DNA from: Sphaerolaimus hirsutus
Lineage: Eukaryota > Nematoda > Chromadorea > Monhysterida > Sphaerolaimidae
Direction: 5' to 3'
Length of the DNA stretch: 64,000 nt
Assembly (NCBI GenBank): GCA_964036195.1
Contig: OZ038454.1
Location: 3,038,001 to 3,102,000 of the forward strand
Below are positions 17,786 to 29,402 of this stretch, one piece after another. The notes below the pieces were generated by a model. That model was not told where the DNA came from. It saw only the letters and a program-made list of their open reading frames with translations, and searched no databases. Both the position numbers and the translations under genes were made by a program. The first letter of the stretch is position 1. Every line of letters begins with the position of its first letter.

Positions 17786-17949
17786 CTGCGCTCGCGTTCG
17801 GTTATTGCTACTCAAATGTCTACCGTATATCCTCGAATGAGCCCCCCTCTTGAATACCCCCTTCAAAAACTTCCCATGAAAAAATGATTCCTGGGATTCA
17901 AAAATATACGGTATTTAACGGCATCACTAATTGCGAATTTACTTACAAC

Positions 17950-18672
17950 TAGGGTTGGAAAAAAAACGTTTTTTTTTAACTCGATGTTTTTTTTTATAAA
18001 AAAACGTTTTTTTTTAACTCGATGTTTTTTTTTTAAAAAAACGTTTTTTTATAAAAAAAAACGTTTTTTTTTAAAAGCTCCCAGATATGACCTAGTGTCA
18101 ACATGTATAGGTATATCAGACACTGGCAATACTCTGTGATGTTAAATATGACCATATAATGGCTGTGGAGCCATGGGATAGCATTATAAGTGGTGATTTG
18201 TGTCAAAAATATCCATTTTTTGTCGACATATCGTTCGTATATTGCCTTACAGTCGAATGTTTGTGACTTCAGGTAAAGTTTGGCACGGAATGGTGATCAA
18301 ACAAGGTTATAAAAGGAGGTTGTTACTTTGGGAGTGAAGTTACACACTGTGGAGGTACATGGAAGCACATTACCTCAATATTATATATTACAGCAACATA
18401 TGTCGGCTTATTCACCCATGGTAGCACATAGAAATGGATGTTTTGATACTAAAAATGCAACAAAACCAATGAAAACAACCACCAATGTCAATTTGTGTGT
18501 GAAATTGCGCGCTTGCGTGCAAAAATTTTGCAAAATACCTAGTGCTTAGTACTAAAAATTTCGGCCGATGTTTTTTTTTTAAAAAAAACATTTCGGACGT
18601 CATGTTTTTTTTAAAAAAAAAAACGTTTTTTTTTTTTAAAAAACGTTTTAAAAAAAACATCGGCCAACCCTA
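17950..18672 (+). mobile_element. hAT-like MITE of the TAGGGTTGG family
   Basis: Ends tagggttggaaaaaaaacg and cggccaaccccta-type inverse, with target duplication cttacaac on both sides (17942-17949, 18673-18680). The interior has T/A homopolymer arms around a conserved core containing a 73-codon frame (18328-18549) seen in other copies. Confidence 0.9.
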
Positions 18673-18909
18673 CTTACAACACAGAATATTGCGTGGTGGT
18701 AATAGGTGGTGGCCACGTGTATATCATTCATTACAATTCAGAATAGGTACCTAGGTATAGTGATGTAAAAGCGCCTCTGCGAACGAAAATTGAGGGGGCT
18801 CTGCGAACAAAAATTCAGGGGGCTCTGCGAACGAAAATTCAGGGGGCCCTGCGAACGAAAATGCAGGCAAATTGCACTATAACGCGGGATCGAATCTCAT
18901 TCACGTCAT

Positions 18910-19110
18910 TTGCACGCGCGATCAAATCTCGTTCAAATCACAATCGGGATTGAATCTTGTTCCAATTCGATTGGGAACCGGTCCACTTCCAATTCGATTG
19001 GGAACCGATTCATAACTCCAATTAGTTTGGGAACCATAACTTCCACTGCCATTCGCAAGATCCGAATCCGGATTTTTCCGAATACCTCCCAGGGCTTTTT
19101 CTGCGTGCGC
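18910..19110. other. No gene; low-complexity caattcgattgggaaccg repeats
   Basis: Short diverged repeats of ttccaattcgattgggaac and aaaattcagggggctctgcgaacg (from 18780). Part of the long intron between the two 3' blocks; no coding signal. Confidence 0.4.
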
Positions 19111-19422
19111 CAATCGCTACACTCTTTCCTGTGGCCAGCTAACATTGACTATTGACTATTTCTATGAGACTATAAATGTGGGAGCTCAGAGACACGACAA
19201 TTCAGTTTCGGATTAGTACACAGAGTTCTTCAATGCAGCCGCTGGACATTTGGATACCGGAAAATGTGTACCTAGGTTCCGTAAGATGTCTACCTTTTCG
19301 AAATGACTTGGAGAAGCAGCGGGGTCCACGTCCCCCAAGTCGGACATTTTGCAATTTCTCTCGTGCAGAATGACAGGGTGCTGCTGTGAACAGAAACTTT
19401 TCCATGAAAACACAATACCGTA

Positions 19423-20088
19423 TTTCCTCGAATTACCCCCCGGGGGGCTTATTTTTTCAGAGTGAAAATTTTGAGAAAAATGTGAAAAATGCAACAATAA
19501 CCACCATTTATAAGTTTTACAGCCTTATATAAGGATGTATCGTATTTCCTCGAAATACCCCCCTCAAAATACCCCCCCCCCCTCTCGAGACCACTATGAA
19601 ACAATCACCCCCCCCCCCATCGAAATACCCCCCCAGATTGAGTGTAAAGAGAACGTACATGACAAATACTGCAGTTTGTGTTCTGCGTAGTGCAGAACAC
19701 ACGTTAAAACAATGTCGTAATCACGTTAGAACAGTGTTTATACCATCTACATACTACTATTAGTCTACAGGAGTCTCTACATGTCAGTTATTGATGCATT
19801 TTTCTACCCCAGTGTGCACCACAAACAAAGATTTTGTACTAGGATTTGAAAAAAATTTCCTGTGAAATAATAACCCCCCTCGAAATACCCCCCCCTCGTT
19901 TAACCCCCCCCCCCCTCTCGGGACCACTATGAAACAATCACCCCGAGGAGTATTTCGAGGATATACGGTAGATGGTATAAACGATGTTCTAACGTAACAC
20001 AGTAAGTGTTTTGAACGTCTGTTATGCATTTCCCGGACCACAAATTCATAGTGCCCATTTTGAGGGGGGTATTTCGAAGAAATACGGT
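19423..20088. mobile_element. Nested CCGTATTTCCTCGAAATACCCC elements
   Basis: Two overlapping copies of a MITE whose ends are ccgtatttcctcgaa and its complement. The interiors are poly-C runs and ggaccactatgaaacaatca. Other copies: 22505-22933, 23040-23460, 45259-45346. Confidence 0.7.
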
Positions 20089-20260
20089 ATTTATTTTTTT
20101 CTAAAAAAAAGTTGTGCTTTCAACAAAAGTACATCATTATCGAAGTGCGTTACATTCGCACAAAATCATCATTTACACAGTTAAAAATCGTCAACAAAAA
20201 CTTCTACATCTTATGGTCTAGTCACTTGCAGGGCTCCATTCACAGAGAATAGACTACCGT

Positions 20261-20588
20261 ATTTGCTTGAATAATCCCCCTGGGGGATTATTATTTCGTC
20301 AGACATTTTTGAGGGGGGGACTATTCGAGGGGGGGAATTATTCAAGGGGGGAATTATTATTTCGTCAAAATTTTCAAGCATGTTTCCATCAACTCATTCC
20401 ACGAAATATGCCTTATAAACATAATAACGCGTCATTTTTGTTCAAATTAAGTATAACAAATAAATCAAATCTATAAGGGGGGTATTATTCGAGGGGGGGA
20501 ATTATTATTTCCTCACTTGTCTTACAGGGGGGATTATTCGAGGGGGGGAATTATTCAAGGGGGATACTATTCAAGCAAATACGGTACT
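20261..20588. mobile_element. Variant TACCGTATTTGCTTGAATAATCCCC element
   Basis: Inverted ends taccgtatttgcttgaataa and attcaagcaaatacggta enclose poly-G/C tracts and gaattattatttc repeats. Confidence 0.7.
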
Positions 20589-20774
20589 TTCACTTCTTGC
20601 GTTCACGCAAGCTGAACTGTACTGTACGCCCAGTAATCTCTGCTGTAACTGATTAAGCTTTATTTTCTTCTAATTAGGCCAATCCGGTGTTGTGTAATTG
20701 TCTTGTCTAGTGATAATTTTCAATTATTGATATTTTCTGTGCATCTGACTGCTCACTTCAAGGTGTGCTTGGAC

Positions 20775-20935
20775 TAGGGTGTCAACTTTCCGTTTCCCGC
20801 TTTCCGCAGGCAATTTTTTCTCCATTTCCGTTCCGTTTTCCGGCAAGAGCAACAAAATTTCCGTTTCCATTTTCCGGCAAGTGCAAAACTTTTTCCGTTT
20901 CCGTTTTCCGTAAAACAAATTTTGTTGGCACCCTA
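20775..20935. mobile_element. Compact hAT-like MITE with GGAAAACGG interior
   Basis: tagggtgtcaactttccg ... gttggcaccccta-type end, flanked by gcttggac on both sides (20767-20774, 20936-20943). Confidence 0.88.
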
Positions 20936-21510
20936 GCTTGGACCAAATTTATTCTTTATTTTTACATTATGTCATATGAATTCAATAGTTTATTTCAGCT
21001 ACACGACCTAAATTTGAAAAATCGTAAACTCGTAAATCTGTTTGAAACTTACATAGGTATTTGAGTTTAGAAAAATGAAGGCTTTTTGATCTTCATCAAG
21101 ACAGTAGTTGACAGATTCCTCATTCCGTAAACTCACATGTGTTCAAAGTTGATTCAGTTTACCAATTTCTGCAGCGTGTGTATTAGTTTGCGCAGGTCCG
21201 TTGCATTAAAAAAGTCACAGTTTCCATTGACGCACTGTTAGCTAGAAAGAAATTTCCATCGCCGTTTTCGTTGCTCCCATTTATTTTATTGTTACGCCCC
21301 CTCTGTTGTGCTCGTATTTATTAGCATCCTTCCATTTCCCCGCAACAGAACTCTGCGCGGCAGCGTGCCAGATGTTTTTTTCGCCGCCGCGCGGCTGGCG
21401 GCAACATATCTGGGCCGACCTGCGCTGCGAATTGCCCCCCCCCCCCAGCTGGTTAGTCGTCTTAGGACTCACGTGTGTGCGAGCGTCGCTTATTTCGCAC
21501 GCCCCGCTGG

Positions 21511-21980
21511 CCTGGTGCCAGTCCCAAGTAGGGTTCAAACGATTTATCGTATTGCATATCTGATATCGACCATTTTTTAATATCGAATTTCGATATCGAA
21601 AATTTTGAAAAATATTGAATATCGATATCAATGGTTGATATTGTATCGATATCGAAACGTGGTACCCGATTCGAGTGGTGATTCGAACCATATTCCCAAG
21701 CCCTGTAAAGTTGTGTCAAATGTCATACAAATTTGTCAATTGTCACGCAAAGTGTCAATTGCCATGCAAAGTTCAGAAATAAAAGCTTTTCTTTTTTTGT
21801 TTTGATTTTACAAGACATTTGACACTTGAATTTACAGAGCCCAGGACTGACCCAGTCCCGCGCTTTGTAAAGTAAATTGTCATACAAATTTGTTAATTGT
21901 CATGTCAAAAGTTCAATAATAAGTTGTTTTCGTTATTTTATTTTGAATGGCATTCTTCATGACACTTTACTTTACAGGGA
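21511..21980. mobile_element. Introner-family MITE interrupted by a hAT-like MITE
   Basis: The introner end ggtgccagtcccaag and its continuation ccctgtaaagttgtgtcaaa are separated by 21529-21692, a tagggttcaaacgattt element with duplicated tcccaag. More introner arms (gccaggactga, gggtgcgggatt) follow to 21980. Confidence 0.7.
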
Positions 21981-22504
21981 TGGGGTGCGGGATTGCCCCC
22001 AGGGGCCAGTTCCCGGCAAGTTGACACATAAAGAGTAAAAGTCAAGAGTCAAGTAAAATGGCAAATGATTAGTTATGAGTGAAATCAAATGACAAGTGAA
22101 AGTTAAAAGTCTGTTTATTCTTAAGTCTTAAAATTTTTTAAACATCTTTTCAAAGTTAATCTTTTTTTGATAATATTCTGTTTAAAATAGGGTGAAGTCA
22201 ACATTGGCACCATGCCATCAGATGCCTGTACCAATGATAATTTCATCTATTTTGCTTATTTAATTTTCTATCATTTCCTGTTTGTCTCTTAACACCTTAC
22301 TTGACTCTTAACTTTAAACTTGTCATTTGTCAACCTCTTGTCGATATAAAAATAGCGTGTCAAAAACTGGCAGTGTGCCAATTCATGACGCTAGGATTGT
22401 AGACTTTTACTCATTTAGTTATTTGTTTAAAATGGTGGTTTAATTTTTGTTGTCTTGATTAGTATCACCTTTTGCACTCTAAACATGCAATATTAATTGC
22501 TACT

Positions 22505-22933
22505 ACCGTATTTCCTCGAAATACTCCCCCCTTGAATTAACCCCCCCCCCCCTTAAATTAACCCCCCCCCCCTTTAAATACCCCCAGGTATTTTTGAGCT
22601 GGGGAAAAAATACCCCCCCCCACCTCGAAATACCCCCAGTCTTCGATGAGATAAATCATGTATGGAATGTACATGATGTATTTATTGGGGCCAAATCTCA
22701 TCGCAGCTATACATAGAGTACTCTGTATGGCAATATCTAAGTTTATATGTTCTAACATGTCCTCTTTTGTATCATTTATTACCAGTTTTGGGTATGTAAA
22801 ACCCATTCTTTACTACGAACTTACAGAAAATTTCTGGCGAAATGATAACCCCCCCCCCCCTTCGAAATACCCCCCTCAAAATTTCCACTCTGAAAAAATA
22901 AACCCCCAGGGGGTATTTCGAGGAAATACGGTA
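22505..22933. mobile_element. CCGTATTTCCTCGAAATACCCC element
   Basis: taccgtatttcctcgaaata at the left and tatttcgaggaaatacggta at the right enclose poly-C tracts and a central unique region. Confidence 0.75.
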
Positions 22934-23039
22934 TTTCATACTAGTTGACAATGGCACCGAATGTCAACTGGTTCCGATCTCACATTATTGTATACCTACA
23001 CATGTACTTCATGCCGTCCTTGTAAATACATTGCACGTA

Positions 23040-23460
23040 TACCGTATTACCTCGAATTATCCCCCCCCTTGAATAAACCCCCCTCGAAATACTCCCCTAA
23101 ATTTCGGCTGAGGAAATAATAAACCCCCCCCCCTCGAAATACCCCCCCTAAAATTGAGTGTAACGTGAAAGTACATGACAAATACCGCAGTTTGTGATCT
23201 GTACTATGCAGAACACACGTTAACACTGATGATTGAGTGACGTTAGGGAAGGGTTTTTGTGTATATACAGTAATATATGCCTATAAACACATATGTGATT
23301 GTTCGATTTTTCTACGTCTGAGTATGAGGAATTTCCGAAAATTTCTGGCGAAATAATAGACCCCCCCTCGAATAAACCCCCCCTCGAATTATCCCCCCCC
23401 CCTCAAATTTTGCTGGCGAAAAAATAAACCCCCTGGGGGTATTTCGAGGTAATACGGTAT
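23040..23460. mobile_element. CCGTATTACCTCGAATTATCCCC element
   Basis: Inverted ends taccgtattacctcgaatta and tatttcgaggtaatacggta; shares acatgacaaataccgcagtt with the copy near 19650. Confidence 0.75.
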
Positions 23461-25117
23461 TTTTCCAACACTACATTATTCAACACTTTTGCGTTTGAAC
23501 GTCATTCATCGGCTCGTCAGCAAGCTTTGGGTTCGAACCAGTTGACATTTGGTGTCTTTGTCAACTAGTGTGTGCAGGGCCAACTTTAAGTGATGCACCA
23601 TACTTAAATAAATACAGGTTAAGCGAGATGTATTGTCTTATTCTTGATCTTAGTTTGTGAATCTCCATATGATCGATGCATCTGATATATTGGACTTTAT
23701 TTCAGGGCTCGCACACTTGATTTACACTTTTCATTTTCATTTATATTTTTGAAGTGGTAAGGATAGTATACTTATCACTTACCACTTTTCTTCTGACGTG
23801 CGCCGTAAGCGCAGGAACAACATGTTGAACAGCGTCAAAAACTTGAATTTGGCGCCAAGCCCATGGTACTTTTTGGACCCTCAGCGTAAAGCGCCAATGG
23901 CGCCAGAGCAAAATTTTTTATGAGTGTTTGAAGTTTTGTTTGCAAACTGATGTATGCAGGCACAATAGTGATTTTGGTATTTTCATTAGTACATGATGTA
24001 GATGTGATGTTTTAAAAGAAAGTGCATCTTTTATGCATCATTTTTATGGTTTGTTACATATGCACAAAATGGTCCTGTGCACACTAGTTTTCAACGGAAC
24101 ATTTAAAAACTAAAAAAATCTGCTTTGAATGAATTTGAGTTTTCTAAAATGAGTCATTTTTAATCTCTGTCAACTGTAGTAGTCAACTCTGTAACTTCAT
24201 TCTAGTAAACTCAAATGCATTCAAAGCTGATTTTTTAGTTTTTGAAATTTTGGTTGAAAACTAGTAATGTGTGCAGGCAGGCGTGATAGTGATAGTGATT
24301 TTGCTAATAGCACAATAGTGATTTTTGATATTTTCATGGATACAGGATGTAAATGTGATGTTTTGAAAGAAAGTGCAACATTTATGCATCATAAAAACCA
24401 TTTGCACAAATCTACTTTGAATGCAATCTGCTTTGAATGCATTCGAGTTTTCCATTGCCGCATTGTTAGAAAAAATGAAATTTCTTTGCCGTTTTCGCTG
24501 TTCCCATTTAGGTTTTCATCGTTACGCCCCCTCTGTTCTGTTTTACCCTTCCATTTTTCCATTTACATTTCGCCCCGCCAGAGCTCTGCGTGCAGCGCGC
24601 CAGGTGTTTTTTTCACTGCCGCGCGGCGGCGGCGCCAACGAATCTGGGCCGACCTCTGCGCGCTGCGAATGGCCGCCCCCAGCCACAGCGGCCATCCTTG
24701 CGTCTGCGTGTGCGTGAGAGCGTCCGCTTTTTTGTGCATTTTCGCGTGACATGGCTGTGTGTCTACGTTATAGTACGACCAGGTTCCCTTCCCCGGCTCC
24801 CAGTAAACTGTAAAGTCAAGTATCAAATGTGATGAAAAATGTCAAGTAAAATGGCAAGAAAAAAAATTATTGCTGAAATTTTGACGCGTTGCACTGGGGG
24901 GAAAAAAGGTCGATTTAAGATTATGGTATGCATCGATGGGGCGGAGTGCGGCTGCGCTTTGAAGTGGTGATCAAGCGACAGGTTCGCGACTACCCCCTGG
25001 GCGTTGTAAAATGTGGCGCCCAATGCGTTGATTTTTCTTCTGTTGTGATGTAAAGCCTGTTGTTGCTTGGTGCTTGTTTCTACAGGGCGGGAAAAGTGCT
25101 CGATTTCCCTACACACG
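23461..25117. other. Intronic repeat-rich stretch without gene
   Basis: Contains diverged copies of the tcaactagtgtgtgcag family, repeated aaagaaagtgcatcttttatgcat blocks, and a second copy (24540-24700) of the ccgccgcgcggctggcg sequence also seen at 21360-21430. No supported exon. Confidence 0.4.
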
Positions 25118-26206
25118 CTAGTTGCCAACTGACATTTTGAGAACTTGTAGTTCAGCTTTGAAGGAATTTGAGTTTACCGAAATGAGTAATTTATATGGGA
25201 TCAACTATAGTTGACGGCCTCCTCATTCCAGTAAACTCAAGTGTGTTCAAAGCTGATTTGTGAGTTTTCCAATATCGGTAAAAAATAGTGTGTGTAGAGC
25301 AAATAATAGGAACCCTGCCTTTGCTACAATCATCTCAATATCGTTTACACGCAGCCCCATTTAAAATCAACGCCATTTAAAATAATGAATCACAAATTAT
25401 AAGCATTTTCGTAGGTATAAAAATATATTTACTTTAACCTGAAGTCGAACTATGGTATTTTGTCAACTAAAAAGCTTCTGTTCTATGGTATTTAAATACA
25501 TGCGTTCAAAATACAGTGTTGGCGCGTGGCCAGCTAAGTCCAGTAAGGTGTATATTGGTGCTCCACACACAGCGATTTTAAAAATAAGTTCCAACGTTTT
25601 TTTTGCAAAGTATGAATACCGTATTTCTTCACATAGAAGAATGCCGTTCTATTTTGCGTTTTGAAGTTTTGGTTCAAAACTATTTTGTGGAGGCACAGTA
25701 GTGATTTTTTTCTCCAATATAGGATGTTAATGTGGCATTTTAAAGAAAGTGCATCATTCATGCATGAATTTTACTGGTTCGTTACATATGCACACAATGA
25801 GTTTTTTTGTTGAGTTTTTGAAATTTTGATCGAAACTATTGGTATGTCGCATAAGTTTTTGCTGTTTCCTGATCATTACGCATTGGGTGATCCTGGACGA
25901 GCATAATTTTTCCTCTAAAGCTGTCAAATTCATGAGCACATCCATTTATCAAAACGCGTCGCAATATTTTTTCTACAAGTTATCGAAAAATGAATTACCA
26001 ATGGCCTACAGACACCAGTATTCCACTGAAACTCATAAATCAGCTTTGAATGCGTTTGTGTTTACCAGAATTTAAAATTCCAACAACCGTAGCTGACTGG
26101 CACCTCATTCTGGTTAACTCAAGTGTGTTCAAAGCTGATTTATGAGATCTCAAAATCTGAGTCGTCAACTGGTGTGTGTAGACACAATCAATCAATTATC
26201 AACAAA

Positions 26207-26329
26207 TCAATCATCATCTTCCACTTCGAGTCCGCCAGCGGCAACCGGCGATGTTTTCTGTTCCGATTTTGCGTCCGTGCTCCCTTGAGTATCCAGTTTT
26301 GCATTGGGCGTTTTCGAACCCGCCGGCGG
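26207..26329 (-). CDS. KANSL3: KANSL3-like terminal coding exon, proximal copy
   Basis: Identical in length and frame to 14976-15098: PPAGSKTPNAKLDTQ to EVEDDD and TGA. Confidence 0.75.
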   Translation of the reverse strand, partial: PPAGSKTPNAKLDTQGSTDAKSEQKTSPVAAGGLEVEDDD

Positions 26330-26715
26330 CTGCGACAAATGTTTTGTGACAAATTGTTCGACAAGTAAAAACGAGTAAAGCTACACCGGGACTGGTGATT
26401 CAGCTGATTTACTGCATATGAATATTTTCATACGCAGCTGTTCAAACCTCCTGGGGGTATTGCTCGGATGTGAGGCTTCGACGGTTAATTAAAACACCAT
26501 GTGCCCGTAGTCATGTAAACCCGCGAGTTATGTAGATCTGCCAGTCATGTATTTTTAAGGGGGGGGGGGGGGTCAGCGCGGAGCTTTACACAATTAGTGG
26601 AGTAATTACATAGCACAACCCGCAGTGGTAATCTCCCAAAAATACATGACTGGCGGGTGCAAATGACTAGCGGGTTTACACGACTAGTAAGCCTACGTCA
26701 ACAAAAACAACTCAC

Positions 26716-26870
26716 GAGACCCATGACAATGCGTCGATTGGCGGCGGGCGCCTGGGGGTGCTTGTCGCCGATCAAAAGCACGCTCGCTTTGCTCGACTGC
26801 ACGCACGCCGCACCCGGTTGAGTTGACGTATCAGCCAAGTTGGCAGTGTGCCGAATCGGCGGGTGGTTCA
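26716..26870 (-). CDS. KANSL3: KANSL3-like C-terminal exon (proximal copy)
   Basis: NHPPIRHTANLADTSTQ to NRRIVMGL. A few substitutions against the distal copy (for example LADTS versus LAEPS), frame intact. Confidence 0.75.
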
Positions 26871-27218
26871 CTGCGACAAGTTCGAAATTGAATGTTTTTG
26901 TGAGGTTTGTAAATTGAGGACCATGCGGTTAAAAGTCGAGAAAATTAGAAATATTCAGAGAAAACCGTATTTTAAGTTTCATTTTCAATTCTCTGCCGGC
27001 AATGCATGTTTACAGATAGGTTATCCAGGTAGGTATTGCTGGTCGATTGGGGGGGGGGGGGGGTTCAGGAGATAGTAGCTAAAAAATTTGCCTCCAACAT
27101 AAATAGATAGCTGGGCCGTTGGGGGGAGGTTAACCCCCCCCCCTTTCCAACCCCTGCAAGCTACCTCAAGGCCTACAACTTGACACTCTACCAGAAAGTG
27201 AAAAAGCCGCCCACGCAC

Positions 27219-27349
27219 TGATCAAGGGCCTGGCGCGCGCCATGAAGTTGTGCGGCATGACGTAGGCGGCGGCGGGCAGCTCCTGCCGCGGCGGCACGGC
27301 GGCCGGCGACGGGTTCGACTTGCGCGACAGGTACACGATGCGGCCTTGT
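27219..27349 (-). CDS. KANSL3: KANSL3-like C-terminal exon (proximal copy)
   Basis: QGRIVYLSRKSNPSPAAVP frame; same boundaries and phases as 16440-16570. Confidence 0.75.
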
Positions 27350-27591
27350 CTGCGAGGAGGGGTTGTTAGTAGCTGCGGATGTTTATAGATTGTGAAAAAA
27401 CCTTGAAGGCATTGATGCTAGGAGTTAATACAACGTTTTTATTTGAGATAATTATCACTTATAACGATATTCCATTGTATGACTATATATCACACCGAAG
27501 AGTACCGCCACTTGTCTGCTATATCTGTATATGATGTTGACCAATAGGTAACCACATCTTCGAGCTTTAAAAGATTTTATTTTAAACAGAA

Positions 27592-27772
27592 TCAGTTTTT
27601 TAAAAGGGACTCATTTAAACGTTGTTTTTCAACCGCAATTCTAGCCCGAGCTGACCGTTTGGCTTCTGCGGCTCGACTGGCAGCACCGCTGGACAAGTCA
27701 ACTGGGGAAGCGGCCGCCGCTGCGCAACTGCCGCCCGCCGCTTCCGGTGTGGGGTGAAACTGCGGCGCTGTC
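27592..27772 (-). CDS. KANSL3: Alternative terminal exon, KANSL3-like (proximal copy)
   Basis: TAPQFHPTPEAAGGSC to RLNESLLKN and TGA, 181 nt as in the distal copy with one Val/Leu change near the end. Confidence 0.5.
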
Positions 27773-28165
27773 CTGGGGGGGGGCGCTTTGGATGGCGAAT
27801 GTGGAAATTCAAACAACAAAAAAACGAGAAAGGAAAGGTTCATAGACAATCACCGCGATCGATGCGTAGACAGTGGCACTACGCACGCACTTACCGGCGA
27901 ATGTACATACCTAATGTTCCTACGCATAAATACTAGTTTTCTGACAAAATTTTGAAATCAAATGTGTTCAAAACTTTTCAAAGTTTTCGAAAACTAGTGC
28001 GTGGAAAGCAAGAAGATAACAAATGACTGGAGAAGATTTATGTTGCGTGAATGTACACTGACAATTTGTGTAAAAAATAATTCCAAAAAGTATATTTGAA
28101 AAAATCTTTTTCCGACAAAAGGCAACTCAAACAGGACACAACTCGAGCAAAACTCGGTCACCCAC

Positions 28166-28311
28166 CCCAAAATACGGTGCACTTCACCCGCATCAGCGTG
28201 CACACTGGCGCGTCTGGAACCAGCCGCCAGAACGGCCGCTGCCAGCTGCTGCTCCTCGTGCTGCGGCAGTCGGAACGGCAGCGCCGCCTGTCTGTGCTGG
28301 TTCGCCTGCAG
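28166..28311 (-). CDS. KANSL3: KANSL3-like Gln/Ala-rich exon (proximal copy)
   Basis: LQANQHRQAALPFRLPQHEE frame, ending TTGGG/gtgggt; 146 nt as in the distal copy. Confidence 0.7.
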
Positions 28312-28476
28312 CTGGGCCAGTCCCGCACCCTGTACAATGGCAAATGTCATGCAAAGTGTCCAAAGTCGTGGAAAATGCCCTGCAAAATGGCGACCAAGTT
28401 GTCATTTTGCAGGGCATTTTCCAGGACTTTGGACATTTGCATGACATTTGACATTTACAGGGTCTGGGACTGGCAC
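28312..28476 (-). mobile_element. Introner: intron identical with a hairpin MITE (proximal copy)
   Basis: gtgccagtcccagaccctgt to agggtgcgggactggcccag on the coding strand, 165 nt, near-perfect hairpin. Confidence 0.88.
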
Positions 28477-28566
28477 CTGGTGCGCGTGCGACAGCGTCAG
28501 CGGCAGCGACCCGTCGCTCGAGCTGGCGGCGCGCCGCAGCGATTGCGGCCCCCCGTGCACGCTCGC
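28477..28566 (-). CDS. KANSL3: KANSL3-like Ser/Ala-rich exon (proximal copy)
   Basis: ASVHGGPQSLRRAASSSDGS frame; phase 0 entry fits the exon at 29087. The acceptor position is less certain than the donor. Confidence 0.6.
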
Positions 28567-28849
28567 CTGCGCTGGCGTTCGGTTATTGAGACTCAAATGT
28601 CTACCGTATTTATATCCTCGAATGAGCCCCCCTCTTGAATACCCCCTTCAAAAACTTCCCATGAAAAAATGATTCCTGGGATTCAAAAATATATGGTATT
28701 TAATGGGTAAACAGCAATGTCAATGAAAATGTCAAATGTCAAGCAATGTCTAATCGAGTAACGAGCATTAATCGAGTACCGAGTTCAATTTTTATTTTAT
28801 TTTTCATGACATTTTATGACTTTTGACATTTTACAGGACTAGGACCCAG

Positions 28850-29055
28850 GGGCCAGTTCCGCAAAATGAGAAGTGAGAAGTGAAATGGCAAAGGCGAAGT
28901 AAAAGCGCAAAGGCGAAGTGAATTGGCAAGTGAATTGGCAAAAGCAAAGTAAAAAAAAACTAAAACTAAAAAGTAATTTCTCTTCGCTTTTGCCATTTCA
29001 CTTCGCCTTTGCCATTACACTCCTCACTTCTCATTTTGAGGAACTGGCACCAGAT
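28850..29055. mobile_element. Second introner-like MITE family (gagaagtgaaatggc)
   Basis: Inverted arms ggccagttccgcaaaatgag and ctcattttgaggaactggca flank repeats of gaagtgaaatggcaaag. It lies inside the intron after exon 29087-29309. Related arms: 10905-10967, 36285-36510, 38270-38333. Confidence 0.75.
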
Positions 29056-29086
29056 GCAAAAAAAAACAGCAACAAAGATAGCCCAC

Positions 29087-29309
29087 CTCCGAAGCATAGG
29101 TGGTCGCACTGGCAGGGCAAGTGGCGTCGGGCACGCTCAGCTGGATGGTGGCGGGCAGGCCCGACTCGAGGGACTTGTCCACGCTGATGGGCGCGTCGGG
29201 CAACGAGTTCGACTGGCGCCGCTGCAGACGGGCGCCCGCCCAGCCGGGGGGTCTGTGCGCCTCGTGCAGCGCCTCCGCTGCCTCCACTTCGGACGACACG
29301 CCCACCACG
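29087..29309 (-). CDS. KANSL3: KANSL3-like exon, shared by both 3' ends
   Basis: VVGVSSEVEAAEALHEAHRP to VPDATCPASATTYASE, 1 nt entry completing an Arg codon with the previous exon and exit in phase 0. Acceptor after poly-C, donor GAG/gtgggc. Confidence 0.75.
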
Positions 29310-29402
29310 CTGGGGGGGGGGGGGGAATGGTGGATATGTTTTTCGAATTTTTTTGCGCTAGAAAAACGCACACTTAAAATAGTTTTTTTTTGTAGAAAAC
29401 TG

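Larger units (their letters stand above)
13888..17919. repeat. Segmental duplication, distal copy of the KANSL3-like 3' block
   Basis: Nearly identical to 25118-28703, beginning at ctagttgccaactgac and ending near the ttcaaaaatata/ggtattta sequence. It contains the same six exons and MITEs. It is longer by about 447 bp, explained by the hAT-like MITE at 15897-16335. Confidence 0.92.
25118..28703. repeat. Segmental duplication, proximal copy of the KANSL3-like 3' block
   Basis: Matches 13888-17919 base for base over long runs, minus the hAT-like MITE. All splice sites and exon lengths are conserved between copies. Confidence 0.92.
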
